Position numbers and translations under genes: made by a program
Notes under the pieces: generated by a model
The model's database searches: none
The model's input: only the letters and a program-made list of their open reading frames with translations
What the model was told of the DNA's origin: nothing
Assembly: GCF_027887165.1 (NCBI RefSeq)
Contig: NC_077234.1
Coordinates: forward strand, 195,528,459 to 195,592,458
DNA: 64,000 nt
Direction: 5' to 3'
Source: Monodelphis domestica
Lineage: Eukaryota; Chordata; Mammalia; Didelphimorphia; Didelphidae
Shown here: positions 21,170-33,047 of the stretch, one piece after another
How the letters are laid out: each line of letters begins with the position of its first letter
How positions within the stretch are numbered: the stretch's first letter is position 1

Positions 21170-21440
21170 TCATTGAGGTCAATGTGTCCATGTAAATTAG
21201 ATCTTTCATGTTTTATCTTTCTGTTCATTTTCTGGAGATAACACTCTCAGTTTATTCTTCTTATATTAGTTCTATGACTGTGATAATATTGTTTTTCTTG
21301 TTTTACTAAATTCACTGTTCATTATTTTTTTGTAATGCCTTCCAGGTTTAAAAAAAATCAGTTTGTTCATTGTTTTTATGGTGCAATAGTCTTTGACCAC
21401 AATTTATTTTGCCATTACTGAATTGGTGGGCATCCCCTAG
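21170..21440 (-). mobile_element. old L1 3' end, minus strand
   Basis: 'ttctggagataacactctc', 'gttcattgtttttatggtgc', 'aatagtctttgaccacaatt' and 'attggtgggcatcccc' are antisense L1 3' UTR and ORF2 end. Confidence 0.65.
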
Positions 21441-21454
21441 TTTAAACACTACTG

Positions 21455-23010
21455 ACAAAGTCCTGCAAGAAGAGATAGAGATACTCCGTTTAAATAATTA
21501 AAATAGAATAAAATATCTTGACGTATACCTGCCAACATAAACCCAGGGACTTACTGAGCATGATTACAAAGCACTTTTAATGTAAATAAAGTCCGTTCTA
21601 AATAAAAGGAAAAATATCAATTGTTCATGGATGAGCAGAGCCAATATAATTAACATGACAATCCCATCCAAACTAATCTATTTATTCAATTCCATCTCAA
21701 TTAAAATACCAAAAAATTACTTTATTGAGTTGTTAGAATAAATAACAAAATTCATTTGGAAGAATAAAAGATCAACAATGTAAAAAATTAATTAAAAAAT
21801 GAAAAGGAAGAACCTCTAGTAGTACTGGATTTGGGATGGTATTGTAAGACAATAATTATGAAAATGATTTCATATTCCCTAAGAAATAGAAAGGTAGACC
21901 ACTGGAATAAAACAGACACAAAAAACAGCAGTAAAAGGTTTTAATAATCTGGTATTTGATAAGAGCATAGATATATGATATTTTTGGATAACAAACTATT
22001 CTTTAGGGAAAAAAATTACTGACAAAACTAACAACTAGCTTGGCAAAAAGCAGATATAGAGGGGGAAGCTGGGTGGCTCAGTGGATTGAGAGTCAGGCCC
22101 AGAGATGGGAGGTATTGGGTTCAAATATGGCCTCATACACTTCCTAGCTGCATGACCCAAGGCAAGTCATTTAACCCTCATTGCCTAGTGCTTACCACTC
22201 TTCTGTCTTAGATTCTAAGATGGAAAGTAATGATTTTAGTTGAAAAAAATAAAGTGGTTATAGAGTTTATTGCATACACTTAGATAAGATCAAAATGGTT
22301 ATGTGATCTAGACATCAATGGAGATATAATAAGTAAATTAGAAATACAAGGAATATGTTACCGGTCAGATTTATGATTAGGAGAGGGATTTATGATTCCA
22401 CAAGAGATGAACAGCATTGTGAAATAGAAAATGAATAATTTTTAATACATTGAATTGAAAAGTAAAGTACAAATAAATGTTGCCAAGATTAGAAGAAAAA
22501 CAAAACCATTGGGGGGTGGGTGGGTTATATACAGTCCCTAAGATAGAAGTCTCATGTAAAATACATAGTGAACTTTGTCAAATTCATAAAAATAAGAGCC
22601 ATCCCCCAATTGCTAAAAAACATTTTAAAGATATGAAGATATGAACAACTTTCAGATGAAAAAATCAATGCCAAAAAAGAAATGTTCCACATCATTGATT
22701 AGAAAAGATGCAAACAAAAATGATTCTGAAATATCACCTCACACCCATAAGACAGACTAAAATAACAAAAGAGCAAAGTCACAAATGTTTGAGGGAATGT
22801 GGAAAAGGGGCAGTAATGCATTATTGATGGAGCTGTGAAGTGATCCAACCATTATGGAGAGCAATTTGGAATTACATGCAAAGAATAATACAATTTTGTG
22901 TTCCCTTAGATTGTTGGGTCTGTTTCCCAAGAAGATTAGGGAAATAAGGAAGAAATCCATGTTTCAAATATTTATAGCAGTTCCCTTTGTGATGGCAAAA
23001 TATTATTTTG
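21455..23010 (+). mobile_element. old L1, ORF2 C-terminal half to 3' end
   Basis: From 'aagaagagatagagatact' through 'ttcatggatgagcagagcc', 'atgacaatcccatccaaac', 'aaaattcatttggaagaat' and 'gatccaaccattatggaga' to 'atttatagcagttccctttg' it follows the same order as the younger copies at 33300-34560 and 38512-40218. Many indels, no long frame. It is split by a SINE at about 22058-22250. Confidence 0.8.
22058..22250 (+). mobile_element. marsupial tRNA-derived SINE inside L1
   Basis: 'gggggaagctgggtggctca', B box 'gggttcaaata', 'gctgcatgacccaagg' and 'ccattgcctagtgctt'-like tail. It interrupts the L1 ORF2 remnant. The flanking duplication is not clear. Confidence 0.85.
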
Positions 23011-23830
23011 TCTTTTAAGAAATTTGTTGCAAAATTAAAAGTTTCTTCATTGATCATAGAAGGTGTATGTCAAAATACAGATGATATCACAATTCCTCTT
23101 CTTGATTGCTATATATTCATTTAAAAATCAATTAATTAATGCTTGTTAAATTAAAATTCTCAGGTAACTCCAACCCCATGCTAGAAAAGACATTATTTGA
23201 CAAAAAAGATATATGTATTAAAACGGTCTTGCTTATTTCCCCCAATCCTGGTAGAGGTATACAAGTCATTCTTCAAAAAGTCTTCCTGATGGTTGTATAT
23301 ATTGTTCTCTTAGTTCTGCTTGTTTAAATCTCTATAATTCCATGTAGATTTTTCTTTTTTTCTAATTATCCTGCTCAGCTTAGGTGAATTTTTAGAATAT
23401 TGTGTTTTCAAAAATAAGGTATTCTATTGTAACAACTGTCTGTATATCTAATAAGTATCTCAAATAGACACAATGCAGGCAAAGTTTTAAAAATATGTAT
23501 ATGAAATTATATAGAATATTAGAAAATTGAAGTTTAATGTTTGGAATATTAACATAGAATATCATTTTAGAGATTTAAGCAAGGGTATGCTGGAACCTAC
23601 TTTATTCATTTACTGAGAGCAAGTGATGAAATTGTCAGTGTAGGTAGATACATTTTGGAAACAAGAAAACACTATATATGCAAATTTGTTTTATCTATTA
23701 CTTTGTTAATTGTATGTATTTAAGAAGATTATGGAGAAAATATTAATGAAGATTTAACTTAATAGTATGTTTTACATGTTCCTCCTCCCAGAAAGCTGGT
23801 TATTAAACATTAATCACATACCTCTGAAGG
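23011..23830. other. unassigned AT-rich sequence
   Basis: Possible decayed antisense L1 3' UTR at 23230-23430 ('tgttctcttagttctgcttg'). I cannot support a boundary, and nothing else is recognised. Confidence 0.35.
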
Positions 23831-23839
23831 AATCATTCT

Positions 23840-23915
23840 TTAAAAGATCACCTGATACAATCCTTTCATTTTTTAGATGAGGTCCAGAAAGAATGAGAGT
23901 CACAAAGTTACTACT
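23840..23915 (+). mobile_element. MIR fragment
   Basis: 'atacaatcctttcatttttt', 'agatgaggtccagaaag' and 'gagagtcacaaagtt' are the MIR core. Confidence 0.55.
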
Positions 23916-23924
23916 TACTATAGA

Positions 23925-24110
23925 ATTCTAGTGGAGCAGTTGGTACCACAGTAGATAGAACACCAGACCTGGGATCAGGATGATCTGGGTTAAAACGTGG
24001 CCTCAGACATTTCCTAGCTGAGTGATCCTGGACAAGTCACTTAATCCTATTTGCCTAGCCCTTTCCTTGCTGTCTTAGAATTCTTACTAACATAGAAAGT
24101 AAGAGTTTTA
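23925..24110 (+). mobile_element. marsupial SINE, MAR1-like subtype
   Basis: The head reads 'gagcagttggtaccacagta', 'gatagaacaccagacctggg' and 'atcaggatgatctggg', unlike the other SINEs here, whose heads read 'ctcagtggattgagag'. The core 'ctgagtgatcctggacaagt' and the tail are shared. This suggests a second SINE subfamily. Confidence 0.8.
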
Positions 24111-24368
24111 CTAGTACTAGTATTATGCTAGTTCTATATTAGCTTTAGATCTATATACTGAAATTGTTGAAATTTTAATCTATATATTGAAAAGTTCAGT
24201 ATATTGAAATACTGAAGTAGTGGAATGCTATCCTTTCAAAACATTTAGAATTCTCTACCTCTATAATAGGCTAATGTACTGAGGGGCAACAAGAATATTA
24301 GCATCATTTGGCTTAACTTTGCTATGTAAGGATTTTGTGAAAGGGACAGAGGGCATATGGAGGGCTGG
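24111..24368. other. unassigned sequence
   Basis: Short direct repeats of 'tatattgaaa' type near 24158-24210; nothing else recognised. Confidence 0.35.
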
Positions 24369-25231
24369 TGTGGTAAAGGGACAGGTACTCCTGAGCTGAT
24401 GCTAAGTTAAGGTTGACAGGGCAGTGTCTCAATGAGTAGACTTCTGGGGAATAATGGAGTTTACTTCTTTTAATTCTTGACTGGTTATTGAAACCCCAGA
24501 AGTCTCACTTGTCTGGCAGGCTGACTGTCCCTGTTGGCTTTTGTAGTTTAACCAAGGCTAAATGGCTTGCCTAGCCCGCCACCCTCTCTTCCTTTGTTCT
24601 TCTAGGATTTGAATCTGACTACTGGTTTCTTCAATATAAAGTTGTTTAATAATTCAAGTAATAAAAGAAGGGGGATAGGTTTGTGGAAATAGGAGACCCT
24701 ACAGGTTGTCTTTTGTCCTACTTCTGCTGAGCCAAAATGGTTAGCCTCAGATTTTCTTTCTCCTTCCTCTCTAATCATATTTCTATATTAAACTAAACAG
24801 ATATTAAGTGTCAAGGGATGAGAAGGGTCTTCGGGGTGACCCCATGAAGTTCAAGGGATCGGCCCCTTTCAGCAGCAGCAGTTGTTGTTCTTTTGCTTTC
24901 TGGTACTGATCATCTAAAGATGTCAGGCTTCTTCTCTCTTCAGGGCACAGGAAATGTAGGCAAGGCTTTGTCACCACAAGTTGGGATCTCACAGAGTTCA
25001 CAGGGCAAAAAAAGCAACTTTCTTTTCAGTACTTTCTCCCACAAGCCTCTTCTCCTACTCCAACTGCCATTCCCCCTCCCAGCACATTCTAAACAATGGT
25101 TTTCTCAGTCTCAGTTTTCCTCTCCACAGGTAGTATTTTGTTCACATTAGGCTACATAGAATTATTATAACTATAACACACAAGAACTCACACATAACCT
25201 CTTATCTCAAGCCAAAACTGCTAACATCACA
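24369..25231 (-). mobile_element. probable LTR, minus strand
   Basis: On the minus strand it opens TGTGATG and ends TTACCACA over about 863 bp. It is richer in G/C than its surroundings, and includes 'ctgctgctgctgaaagggg', a late 'ttattaaacaactttatat' region and a G/A-rich 3' part, as in marsupial LTRs. A target duplication is not evident. Overlapping open frames near 24804-25150 on both strands are short and without motifs. No retroviral genes are seen. Confidence 0.4.
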
Positions 25232-26069
25232 GGGAAATTAATTAAAAAAATAAAACTTATTAGAATGAGATTTCCACATATTTAAAATGTATTAATACTA
25301 ATAATACTGACATGCACCAACAATGTAAGCTTCTAGTATTTAAACTATATTTGATTATATTTATGTAGAACGGGAGAAATTAGTTTGATTTGACATTCTT
25401 TAATTCTGAATTATAAGCATGTTCAATTGTGATATTCTTCCTAGTCCCAAGGGTTGAGTTTGGAGATAAGCCTTATGAAAGGGAGAGTCTTCCTTGATGG
25501 GAAAAGAAGCCTCCTGGGTTGAGTAGCAAAAAGAGGTTAACATCCAAGAGTACACTGAAATATCAAGATGACTTTTCAAAAGGAATTGGTAGTTACAGAT
25601 ATGTGATATTGATATGAAATGTCAGACAAAATTGACAATTGACAATTGACAAACCAAAACTAGTGTCAGGAACAATATTAATATAAGAATTTGAACAGTG
25701 GACAAAGTAATGCACTTTGGGGTCAATTGGAATGTACCAAATTCAGTGTAAGGAAAGTAGAGACAATTTCAGTTTTTCCCAGAATTCTTCAATTTACAGC
25801 ACTACATTTGAGGCATTTGTGTATTTTTATGTAGTACATCTAGGAGTATTGAGATATTTATAGGTTCAAAGCCTAGAGCTATATTTGTTATTATTATTAT
25901 TATTATTATAAAATCCCCTAGAAAACCATGAGTAGATTTTAACAAGCTAGTCTCCCAAAGAATAAGAGGTGGGATTGTATGAAGGAAATTTATTCTCCCT
26001 CCTTTTTCTGGGGTTGAACAGATGACATCATTTTCTGTCAATTACTTGATCCAGAGGCAAGAATTGTAT
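25232..26069. other. unassigned sequence with a (TTA)n tract
   Basis: Contains 'ttattattattattatta' at about 25889-25911 and 'attgacaattgacaattgac' near 25630. No gene or family recognised. Confidence 0.35.
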
Positions 26070-26499
26070 GTGAAGGAAATCCATGAGTGAAATGAATCAC
26101 AATGGCAGCTGGAAAAAGGCAACAATAGAGTCAAGAGATCATGAGACAGGGGGCAGGGAGATGTCCCCTCTACTATTCTTTAGACTGTCCTCCTGAGTGA
26201 CCCAGGCAACATAGAAAACCACAGTTGGTGTGAGAGTTAGTAGGCATAGAAAAGATTTGATGAACTGAGGCAAGAGCAGATTTTCTGCTCTTTTCTTCCA
26301 GGTTTATTGCTGGCTGGACTTCACTATAAGTGTGGCTAGAGGGCCCTAATGGTGGCTACAGAATAGCAGGCTAAATGGAGCAATAAAGTAAGTATCCTAT
26401 ATATCTCTCCTTTCCATCTTCTTCTCCTACTACTTTTTGATTAATAAAATTATTAATTTAAAGCCAGTCTCATAATTTCCTCCCTTATATTATATAACA
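26070..26499 (+). mobile_element. probable LTR, plus strand
   Basis: The right half reads 'gcaggctaaatggagcaata', 'aagtaagtatcctatatat', 'ttgattaataaaattatt', 'agccagtctcataatttcc', and closes 'tatataaca'. This resembles the R/U5 layout of a marsupial endogenous retrovirus LTR, with two AATAAA signals (26382, 26443). The left end is provisional at 'tgtgaagg'. No duplication was found. Confidence 0.45.
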
Positions 26500-27009
26500 A
26501 AATTATGTTGGTTAACTCCAGAGGAAGAGTGTGGAGGAAGCAACTCAAGGACGAACTTAGAACTTTAGCTCTACTTCCTGCTACTTTTGTGTATAGGACA
26601 AGGTTTACCTAATGAGAACTCTGTAAACTTATAAATTTTTACCTAATTTGTTATTAGAATTATATACCTGTTTCCTTCCATGATTCATGGGAAAACTATT
26701 ACTAGCAATACTTCTTTCAGGAAGAAAATATATGACCTCTTCCACAGGTTAATGAAGAATCTCAAGCTTATAAAAATTTAGATGTCAAGGAATACAGGCC
26801 AACCTACCCCCCACCCAAGGTGTCAATAAAATAAAAAACAAACAGAAAGATGAAAACTTGCTTGATTTATAATTAGTACACTTTTCAGTTTTGTTATACA
26901 TTTCTCTGCCAAATGATGAAGTGTCTTCTTTTTCTTGGCTATGGGCAAACTTTCTGACTGTCCATCATGTCACTCTTGCATTTGTGCTATGATTATGGAT
27001 TTTCCTAGT
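26500..27009. other. unassigned sequence
   Basis: Nothing recognised. Confidence 0.35.
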
Positions 27010-27250
27010 TGTCTTTAAATCTCAAATAAAAATCTCATCTTCTACAAAAAGCCTTCTCCAAACCCTCTTAATTCCAGTGCCTACCTTTTGTTATTTCTTA
27101 TTTATCCTGTATACAGCTTTTTTAGTATATAGTTATTTACATGTTGTTTCTTCATTAAAGGGAGAGGATACTGCCTTTTGCTTCTTTTTTGTATTCCCAG
27201 TTCTTCTCATAGAGCATTTAATATGTTTATTGGTTGATTGTTCATGTTCA
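27010..27250 (+). mobile_element. L2-type LINE 3' end
   Basis: 'aaaaagccttctccaaaccc', 'tcttaattccagtgcct', 'tttatcctgtatacagct', 'catgttgtttcttcattaaa' and 'gagaggatactgccttttg' match the distal part of the 46890-47700 copy. Confidence 0.7.
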
Positions 27251-27309
27251 GTTCCTGAATTGATCAGAATTCTTGACTCTCTAAATAATTCTTCAATGAT
27301 TTTGATTTT

Positions 27310-27960
27310 ATGAAGTTGTTCTGTCTCTGCTTACTTCATTTTATATCAGTTCATTTAGGTCCTATGAAGTTTCTATAAAACCACCCTTTTCACTATTTAT
27401 TGTACTCATAATAATCTATTGCAAATGTAACATAATTTGTTTAACTATTCTCTGATAGGATATTTCCTAATTTCCATTTCTCTGTTCCCTCAAGATGAAA
27501 GAACAATTTTTTTGGCAGATAAACATCCTTTCTCTTTTTCTTTTATCTCTTTGGTATATAATCCTACCTTTAGGATTTCTGGATTAAAAGGTAAGTGCAG
27601 TTTAGATTCTTTAGGTAGTTAATTAAAAATTGCTTTCCAGAGTGACAGAAACAATATATTTCCAATAAATGCTATTTTTCCAAGTTACTCCGTGTTGTTT
27701 CTTTTTTTTAATTTTGTTATTATTGTTCAACTAATGTATATGTGGTAAAAACTCAGAGTTGCTCAATTTACATTTCTCCAATTATTATTTAAAACATTCT
27801 TATATATTTAGAATTTGGATTCCATTAATTTGTTGGCATTTAAAAGTAAATTTGAATCTGTTTCTTATATGTCTTGGATAAAAGACTTTTTATCAAGGAT
27901 AATCTAAGAAGGCTTTTCCCAGTTGATTGTACTTTTTTACCATCGCTACCCCCAATGATT
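27310..27960 (-). mobile_element. old L1 3' part, minus strand
   Basis: 'tctctgcttacttcatttt', 'tattgcaaatgtaac', 'ggtatataatcctacc', 'ggatttctggattaaaagg' and 'ttgctttccagagtgac' are antisense L1 3' UTR and ORF2 end in order. Confidence 0.65.
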
Positions 27961-28769
27961 TTTTTTTTAATTTTGTCAGTCTTCTAGATGAGAAGAAGAA
28001 AAAAAAAACAATGGCAGGAAGAAGAAGGATAAATAAAAAATTAACTAACAGATTTTTTATTTCATTCATTTACCAATATTTGTATAGTGTATGTTTTGTT
28101 CGGAAGCACTGAAAACATGTAAAACCACATAAAGCATAATTCCTTCTCTTAAGTCAATTTCCTAATCTAGGAGAAGATAAAGGACAAATACATGAATGGA
28201 AAAATGCAGTATATTTTTAGTATTGTTAGAGAATCAAACAAAATAATCAAGGATTTGAGAGTATAATGTTTTCAGGTTGAATTGAACCAGAATGACTTCA
28301 TGGGAAAAGTAATATTTCTGCTGGACATTCAGGGCTGAATAGTATTTAACTAGACAAAGATGGGTAGGAGAGTTATTTGAATATCTCAGGTTTATGGGGT
28401 ACAATATAATGTCTTATAAGAGGGATATTCTGAACATTTCTCTCATATACTACCAGACTTTAAACTCTCCTCTATTAATAACATTTACTACTGAAGTGTG
28501 ACTTAGATCCTAATCAAAATTTAACTTAGATCATACAATAAAAATGTCCCAATTTTCCAAAGGTATGAAAGGTAATCCAAAGCTTTTGATATAAGAAGTC
28601 ATCAGTCTAGCTAATTAATTCAATAAAGGTATTGTGTTACCTTAGATAATATAATGTCATATCACCCCATTGTTTGTTTTTCCCCCTCCAGCTCCATGGA
28701 GAAACTCAATGAATGTTGTCTCTGAAAAAAAAAAAATCATAAGAATGAACAATTAAATTGGCACTACCA
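27961..28769. other. unassigned sequence
   Basis: A-rich patches, with no family recognised. Confidence 0.35.
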
Positions 28770-28895
28770 GACTGCTTATTTATTAGTTTGTATTCTCTGT
28801 GAGGAAGGGATTCTTATCTAAATTTTGTATTTCATCTAGTGACTAGCAGACATTCTTCACACAGAGTAGTTATCCAATAAATCTTTGTGGAACAT
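28770..28895 (+). mobile_element. L2-type 3' tail
   Basis: 'gtattctctgtgaggaaggg', 'attcttatctaaattttgta' and 'tagttatccaataaatcttt' match the end of L2 copies. Confidence 0.5.
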
Positions 28896-29849
28896 ATCAT
28901 ATTTTATTGAAAATTAATGTATTATTATCTGGCCTTTCTTATTCCCAAGGATTCATGTGGGTAGAATAACAATAATTTCAAATTTATATAGTTGGAAATT
29001 TTTTTCCATCCTAGATTGAATACATATTTTTCTTGTTTTTACTTTTATAACATAATCTTGGTTCTGTAAGGTGACAGCAGATGGTCACCCCCCCAAAAAA
29101 AAAGTGACAGGACTAAGTAAAGGGAATTGAGCATCTCATCTCAAGCTCCCTTAACCATAAAATCTATGAATTTATGCTTAACTGAACCAGTAGAAACAGT
29201 CAAGAAATGTCTAAGGGCAAATCAGGATGCATAGTTCTACCTGATTTCTCTTTGGAATAAAAAAATTATATTTCTGGCAAATGAAAAATGCTGCATAAAT
29301 CCTATGTGCTCATTCTGTTTGCATTTAGACATTTTTCTAGTATTTCACTTGTTTTATTTTTGCTACTTTGTCTTTTGACTTAAATAATTGTTTATTCTTA
29401 TTTTTAAGCTGTAGATTTTTAGACAATCCCTTCTCAATGCTGATTCTATTTTCAAAATTGTATCATTTTATTTTACATGTAATTTGAGATTATTTCCAGT
29501 GTATGCTTTATTCTAATGTTTTTCTCTTTTCTTGTATGCATATAGTTTACAATTGGAACTATAAATATGTATATATGTACATATATGTGGTAATGTAAAA
29601 AAATAAAATCTGATAGAATGTGAGATTGTAGTACTTCCAAGTTCTAAAGAACTAAAGGAGAATATTTATATAACACATTTCTTCAAGAAATTCAAGCTAC
29701 TAGATATACTTTTCAGTAATAGTAAAACCCATCTTTTGAGGTAAATGAGTAACAAGTGTTATGAGCTCTCACCTATCAGGTAAAAATGGGAAGAACTGGT
29801 TTTGTTTATTGCTTGTCCTCCAATATATCTTTCAGTAGCATCATTTTTC
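28896..29849. other. unassigned sequence
   Basis: Includes a short 'atatgtatatatgtacatat' patch near 29565. No gene or family recognised. Confidence 0.35.
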
Positions 29850-30365
29850 CAGATGCCCACTTGAAAAATACCAGAGCCATCTTTGACACCTCCCCCTCCA
29901 CCATTTCCCACATCTAAGAGTTAGAGTTTGAATTTAGTCTATCTTTTTAGGCTTATTTCATGAAAATTCCCCTTAATGCTTTCTATATCCCAGACAATTT
30001 ACCAACTTGTCATTCCTCACATATAATATTCCATCTCTTGCTCTAGGCCTTTTGAGATTGTATCTTATGCCTAGAATATGATCCCTCTTAATCATTCTTT
30101 CTTGGATGCCATTACTGTTTTCAGCTTTAAAGTTCAGCAGTAGGATCCTCTCACACAACAGTCCTTTCATGGTTCTTTTATTTTTAGTACTGTCCTCATT
30201 ATATTTTTTAAAAATGTAGTTCACATATATTTTGTAATGACTCATCTATGGATATGTTCTCTTGAATAGATTGTAAACTCCTTGAAAATAAACACTACTT
30301 TGTCTTTGTTTTTGTATACTTCCAATTAGTAGTGTCATTCACATTAGGAGAGTTGATAAATGTTT
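29850..30365 (+). mobile_element. L2-type LINE, 3' half
   Basis: 'atttaccaacttgtcattcc', 'tgcctagaatatgatccctc', 'gattgtaaactccttgaaaa' and 'agttgataaatgtttg' lie in the same order as the better copy at 46890-47700. The minus-strand open frame at 29973-30245 is a shadow. Confidence 0.65.
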
Positions 30366-30919
30366 GCTTTTATCTTTTCATTGATTGTGTGTGTGCAAGG
30401 TTTATAGTTAGAATTATATATATGAATGTCAGACTGCCTTATAGTTCACTGAGTACAATGAGCTCCCCTGAAGTATGGATATATGTTTGCATGTGTATAC
30501 ACACATGGACACATGCACACATACACACTTTCAGGAGAAAAGGAAAAGAATAAACATTAGGAATCATTTAACTTGATAAATTAATATTTTTAGCTGCCTT
30601 TAAATGAAAATAATATTTAGGAATATCTTTTGGAAATATTTACAGCAAATATTACCTTATTTTAATCATCACTAAGATGACCTTACAATATTTCCATTAA
30701 AGCCACTGGAAATGGCAGTGATCTTCTAATCTCCTGGAAAGGGAAGTCAAGTACAGGAATGATCTCATTTTCATTTCAGTAAACAATAAATAGCATGGCT
30801 TTCTGGAAGAGTTAAGTGGTATCAATTTTTTCCAACTCCTTTTCTAAAGCTGATTAGAGGTGAATAATTGAGATGATCCTCATATCTAGGAGGAAATGTT
30901 TTAAAACTTGTTATTTTTT
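30366..30919. other. unassigned sequence
   Basis: A short CA/TG-rich patch lies at 30489-30527; otherwise nothing recognised. Confidence 0.35.
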
Positions 30920-31375
30920 AAAAAGAAAGATATAAGCAAGTTATAATGAAGATTATTCCCTATGATCAGGTGTGATTCATACCAGGAATGCAAGGATGGT
31001 TTAATATTAGGAAAACCATCCACATAATTGACCATATCAACAAGCAAACCAACAAAAATCACATGATTATCTCAATAGATGCAGAAAAAGCCTTTGACAA
31101 AATACAACACTCATTCCTATTGAAAACACTAGAAAGTATAGGAATAGATGGGCCTTCCTAAAAATAATAAACAGTATATATTTAAAACCATCAGCAAGCA
31201 TCATCTGCAATGGGGATAGGTTGGAAATTTTCCCAATAAGATCAGGAGTGAAGCAAGGATGCCTATTATCATCTCCATTATTTGACATTGTTCTAGAAAC
31301 TCTAGAAGTAGCAATTAGAGAAAAAAATAAATTGGAGTTATTAAAATATGCAATGAGTAGATCAAGTAGATCAAG

Positions 31376-32957
31376 ACATGCCCCCAGAACTCAAAGATGC
31401 CTCCATCGTAGCCCTATACAAGAACAAAGGCTCACGAGCAGCCTGTGACAACTACAGAGGCATCTCACTACTCTCCACTGCCAGAAATATCCTCGCCCAT
31501 GTTATACTCAACAGACTCCTGTCATCTGTTTCAGAGCAGAACCTGCCTGAATCACAATGTGGCTTCCGACCAGATCGCAGCATTATCGACATGGTCTTCA
31601 CGGTGAGGAAAATGCAGGAAAAATGCCTTGAGCAGAACCCGAGTCTCTACATTGTCTTCATAGACCTGACAAAGGCATTCGACACAGTGAACAGGGACGC
31701 ATTGTGGGTGATCCTCAGCAAGCTCGGTTGCCCAGCAAAATTCATCAAACTGATCCAGCTCTTTCATGTCGACATGACAGGGGAAGTCCTATCTGGTGGA
31801 GAGACTTCCGATCACTTCAACATCTCCAATGGCATGAAACAAGGCTGTGTCCTTGCTCCAGTACTATTCAACCTATTTTTCACCCAAGTATTACGACATG
31901 CTGTAATGGATCTAGACCTGGGCGTCTACATCAAATACCGACTGGATGGCTCACTATTCGACCTTCGCCGTCTGACTGCAAAAACAAAGACAACAGAGAG
32001 ACTCATCCTGGAAGCTCTCTTTGCAGATGACTGTCATGGCCCACCAAGAAAATCATCCTCAAACCATTGTGGACAGGTTCTCCACTGCAACAAAACTGTT
32101 TGGCCTGACTATCAGCCTCAGCAAAACAGAGGTGCTGTTACAGCCTGCACCAGGGAGGCCAACGAACCAGCCGTGCATTACAATCGACAGCACGCAACTT
32201 TCTAACGTCAACACCTTCAAGTACCTGGGCAGCACCATCGCCAACGATGGGACCCTAGACCACAAGATTAATGCCAGGATCCAAAAGGCCAGCCAGGCAC
32301 TCGGGCGGCTGCACTGCAAAGTCCTCCAACACAGAGGTGTAAGCACTACGACGAAGCTCAAAGTGTATAACACAGTGGTCCTCAGCTCGCTCCTGTACGG
32401 TTGTGAGACATGGACACTGTACCAGAAGCACATGAAACAGCTGGAGCAATTCCACCAACACTCTCTCCGGTCAATCATGAGGATCCGATGGCAGGACCGA
32501 ATCACCAACCAGGAAGTCCTCGGCAGAGCCAACTCCACCAGCATCGAAGTCCTGGTCCTCAAAACCCAGCTACGATGGTCTGGACACGTCATCCGCATGG
32601 ACCCACAGCGAATACCAAGACAGGTATTCTAGGGTGAACTGTCAGCTGGACCCAGGAAACAAAGCCGACCAAAGAAAAGATTCAAGGATCAACTAAAGTC
32701 AAACTTGAAGTGGGCTGGCATGACACCAAAGCAACTAGAACTCGCTGCCTCTGACAGAAGCAGCTGGCTTTAACCACATTAACCAGTCCGCCACCACCTT
32801 TGAAGATAAATGACATCAATGCCTTGCTGCTGCGCGTGAATGCCGACACCAGGCCACAACTGCACCTCCCGTAACAACTGGCGTCCCAGGCCCCATGTGC
32901 CACAAACTGTGTGCCTCAGCCTTTGGACTTCAAAGCCACATGAGGGTGCATCAATAG
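31376..32957 (+). pseudogene. RTE reverse transcriptase ORF, broken
   Basis: The first frame (from 31378) shows 'C-G-F-R-P-D-R-S' (residues 61-68), motif A 'F-I-D-L-T-K-A-F-D' (94-102), motif B 'N-G-M-K-Q-G-C' (151-157) and motif C 'F-A-D-D' (215-218). Just after F-A-D-D the frame changes, consistent with a loss of about 5 bp near 32032-32035. The second frame (32021 on) carries the thumb-like 'F-K-Y-L-G-S' and 'L-L-Y-G-C-E-T-W-T' motifs. It stops at a TAG (32630-32632), shifts again near 32768-32771, and meets a TGA (32811-32813) that fits CpG decay of an Arg codon. The last residues before the natural stop (32955-32957) form x-x-x-C-x12-H-x3-H, a C2H2-like finger whose first Cys appears replaced by Gly. 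Confidence 0.85.
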
Positions 32958-33004
32958 ATGATAATGCACAAAGACAATAGTCATTATCGATCACCGAGAG
33001 ACTA

Positions 33005-33047
33005 CTATATATATAGATAGATATAGATATAGATATAGATAGATAGA
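33005..33047. repeat. (TATAGA)n-like 3' tail of RTE
   Basis: Short-unit tail 'tatatagatagatatagat' and similar at the RTE 3' terminus, running into the target duplication. Short tandem tails replace poly(A) in RTE elements. Confidence 0.85.

Larger units (their letters stand above)
31376..33047 (+). mobile_element. RTE-type LINE nested in L1
   Basis: A GC-richer block replaces L1 text between 'tagatcaag' (31358-31366, repeated at 31367-31375) and 'tagattaag' (33048-33056), a 9-bp target duplication with one difference. The interior encodes an RTE-clade RT and ends not in poly(A) but in a short-unit tail of 'tatagata/gata' type (33005-33047), as RTE/BovB elements do. The element lacks its endonuclease and the first RT motifs, so it is 5'-truncated. 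Confidence 0.88.

Noticed and set aside
21170..23010. Minus L1 followed by plus L1 as a single twin-priming inversion
   Set aside because: Both parts contain the L1 3' end, whereas a 5' inversion would carry different, adjoining L1 regions. Two separate insertions fit better.
31378..32205. 275-codon open frame as a functional reverse transcriptase or defence-type RT
   Set aside because: Flanked by target duplications and an RTE-type tail, lacks its 5' part and is followed by frameshifts and stops. It is a dead RTE copy.
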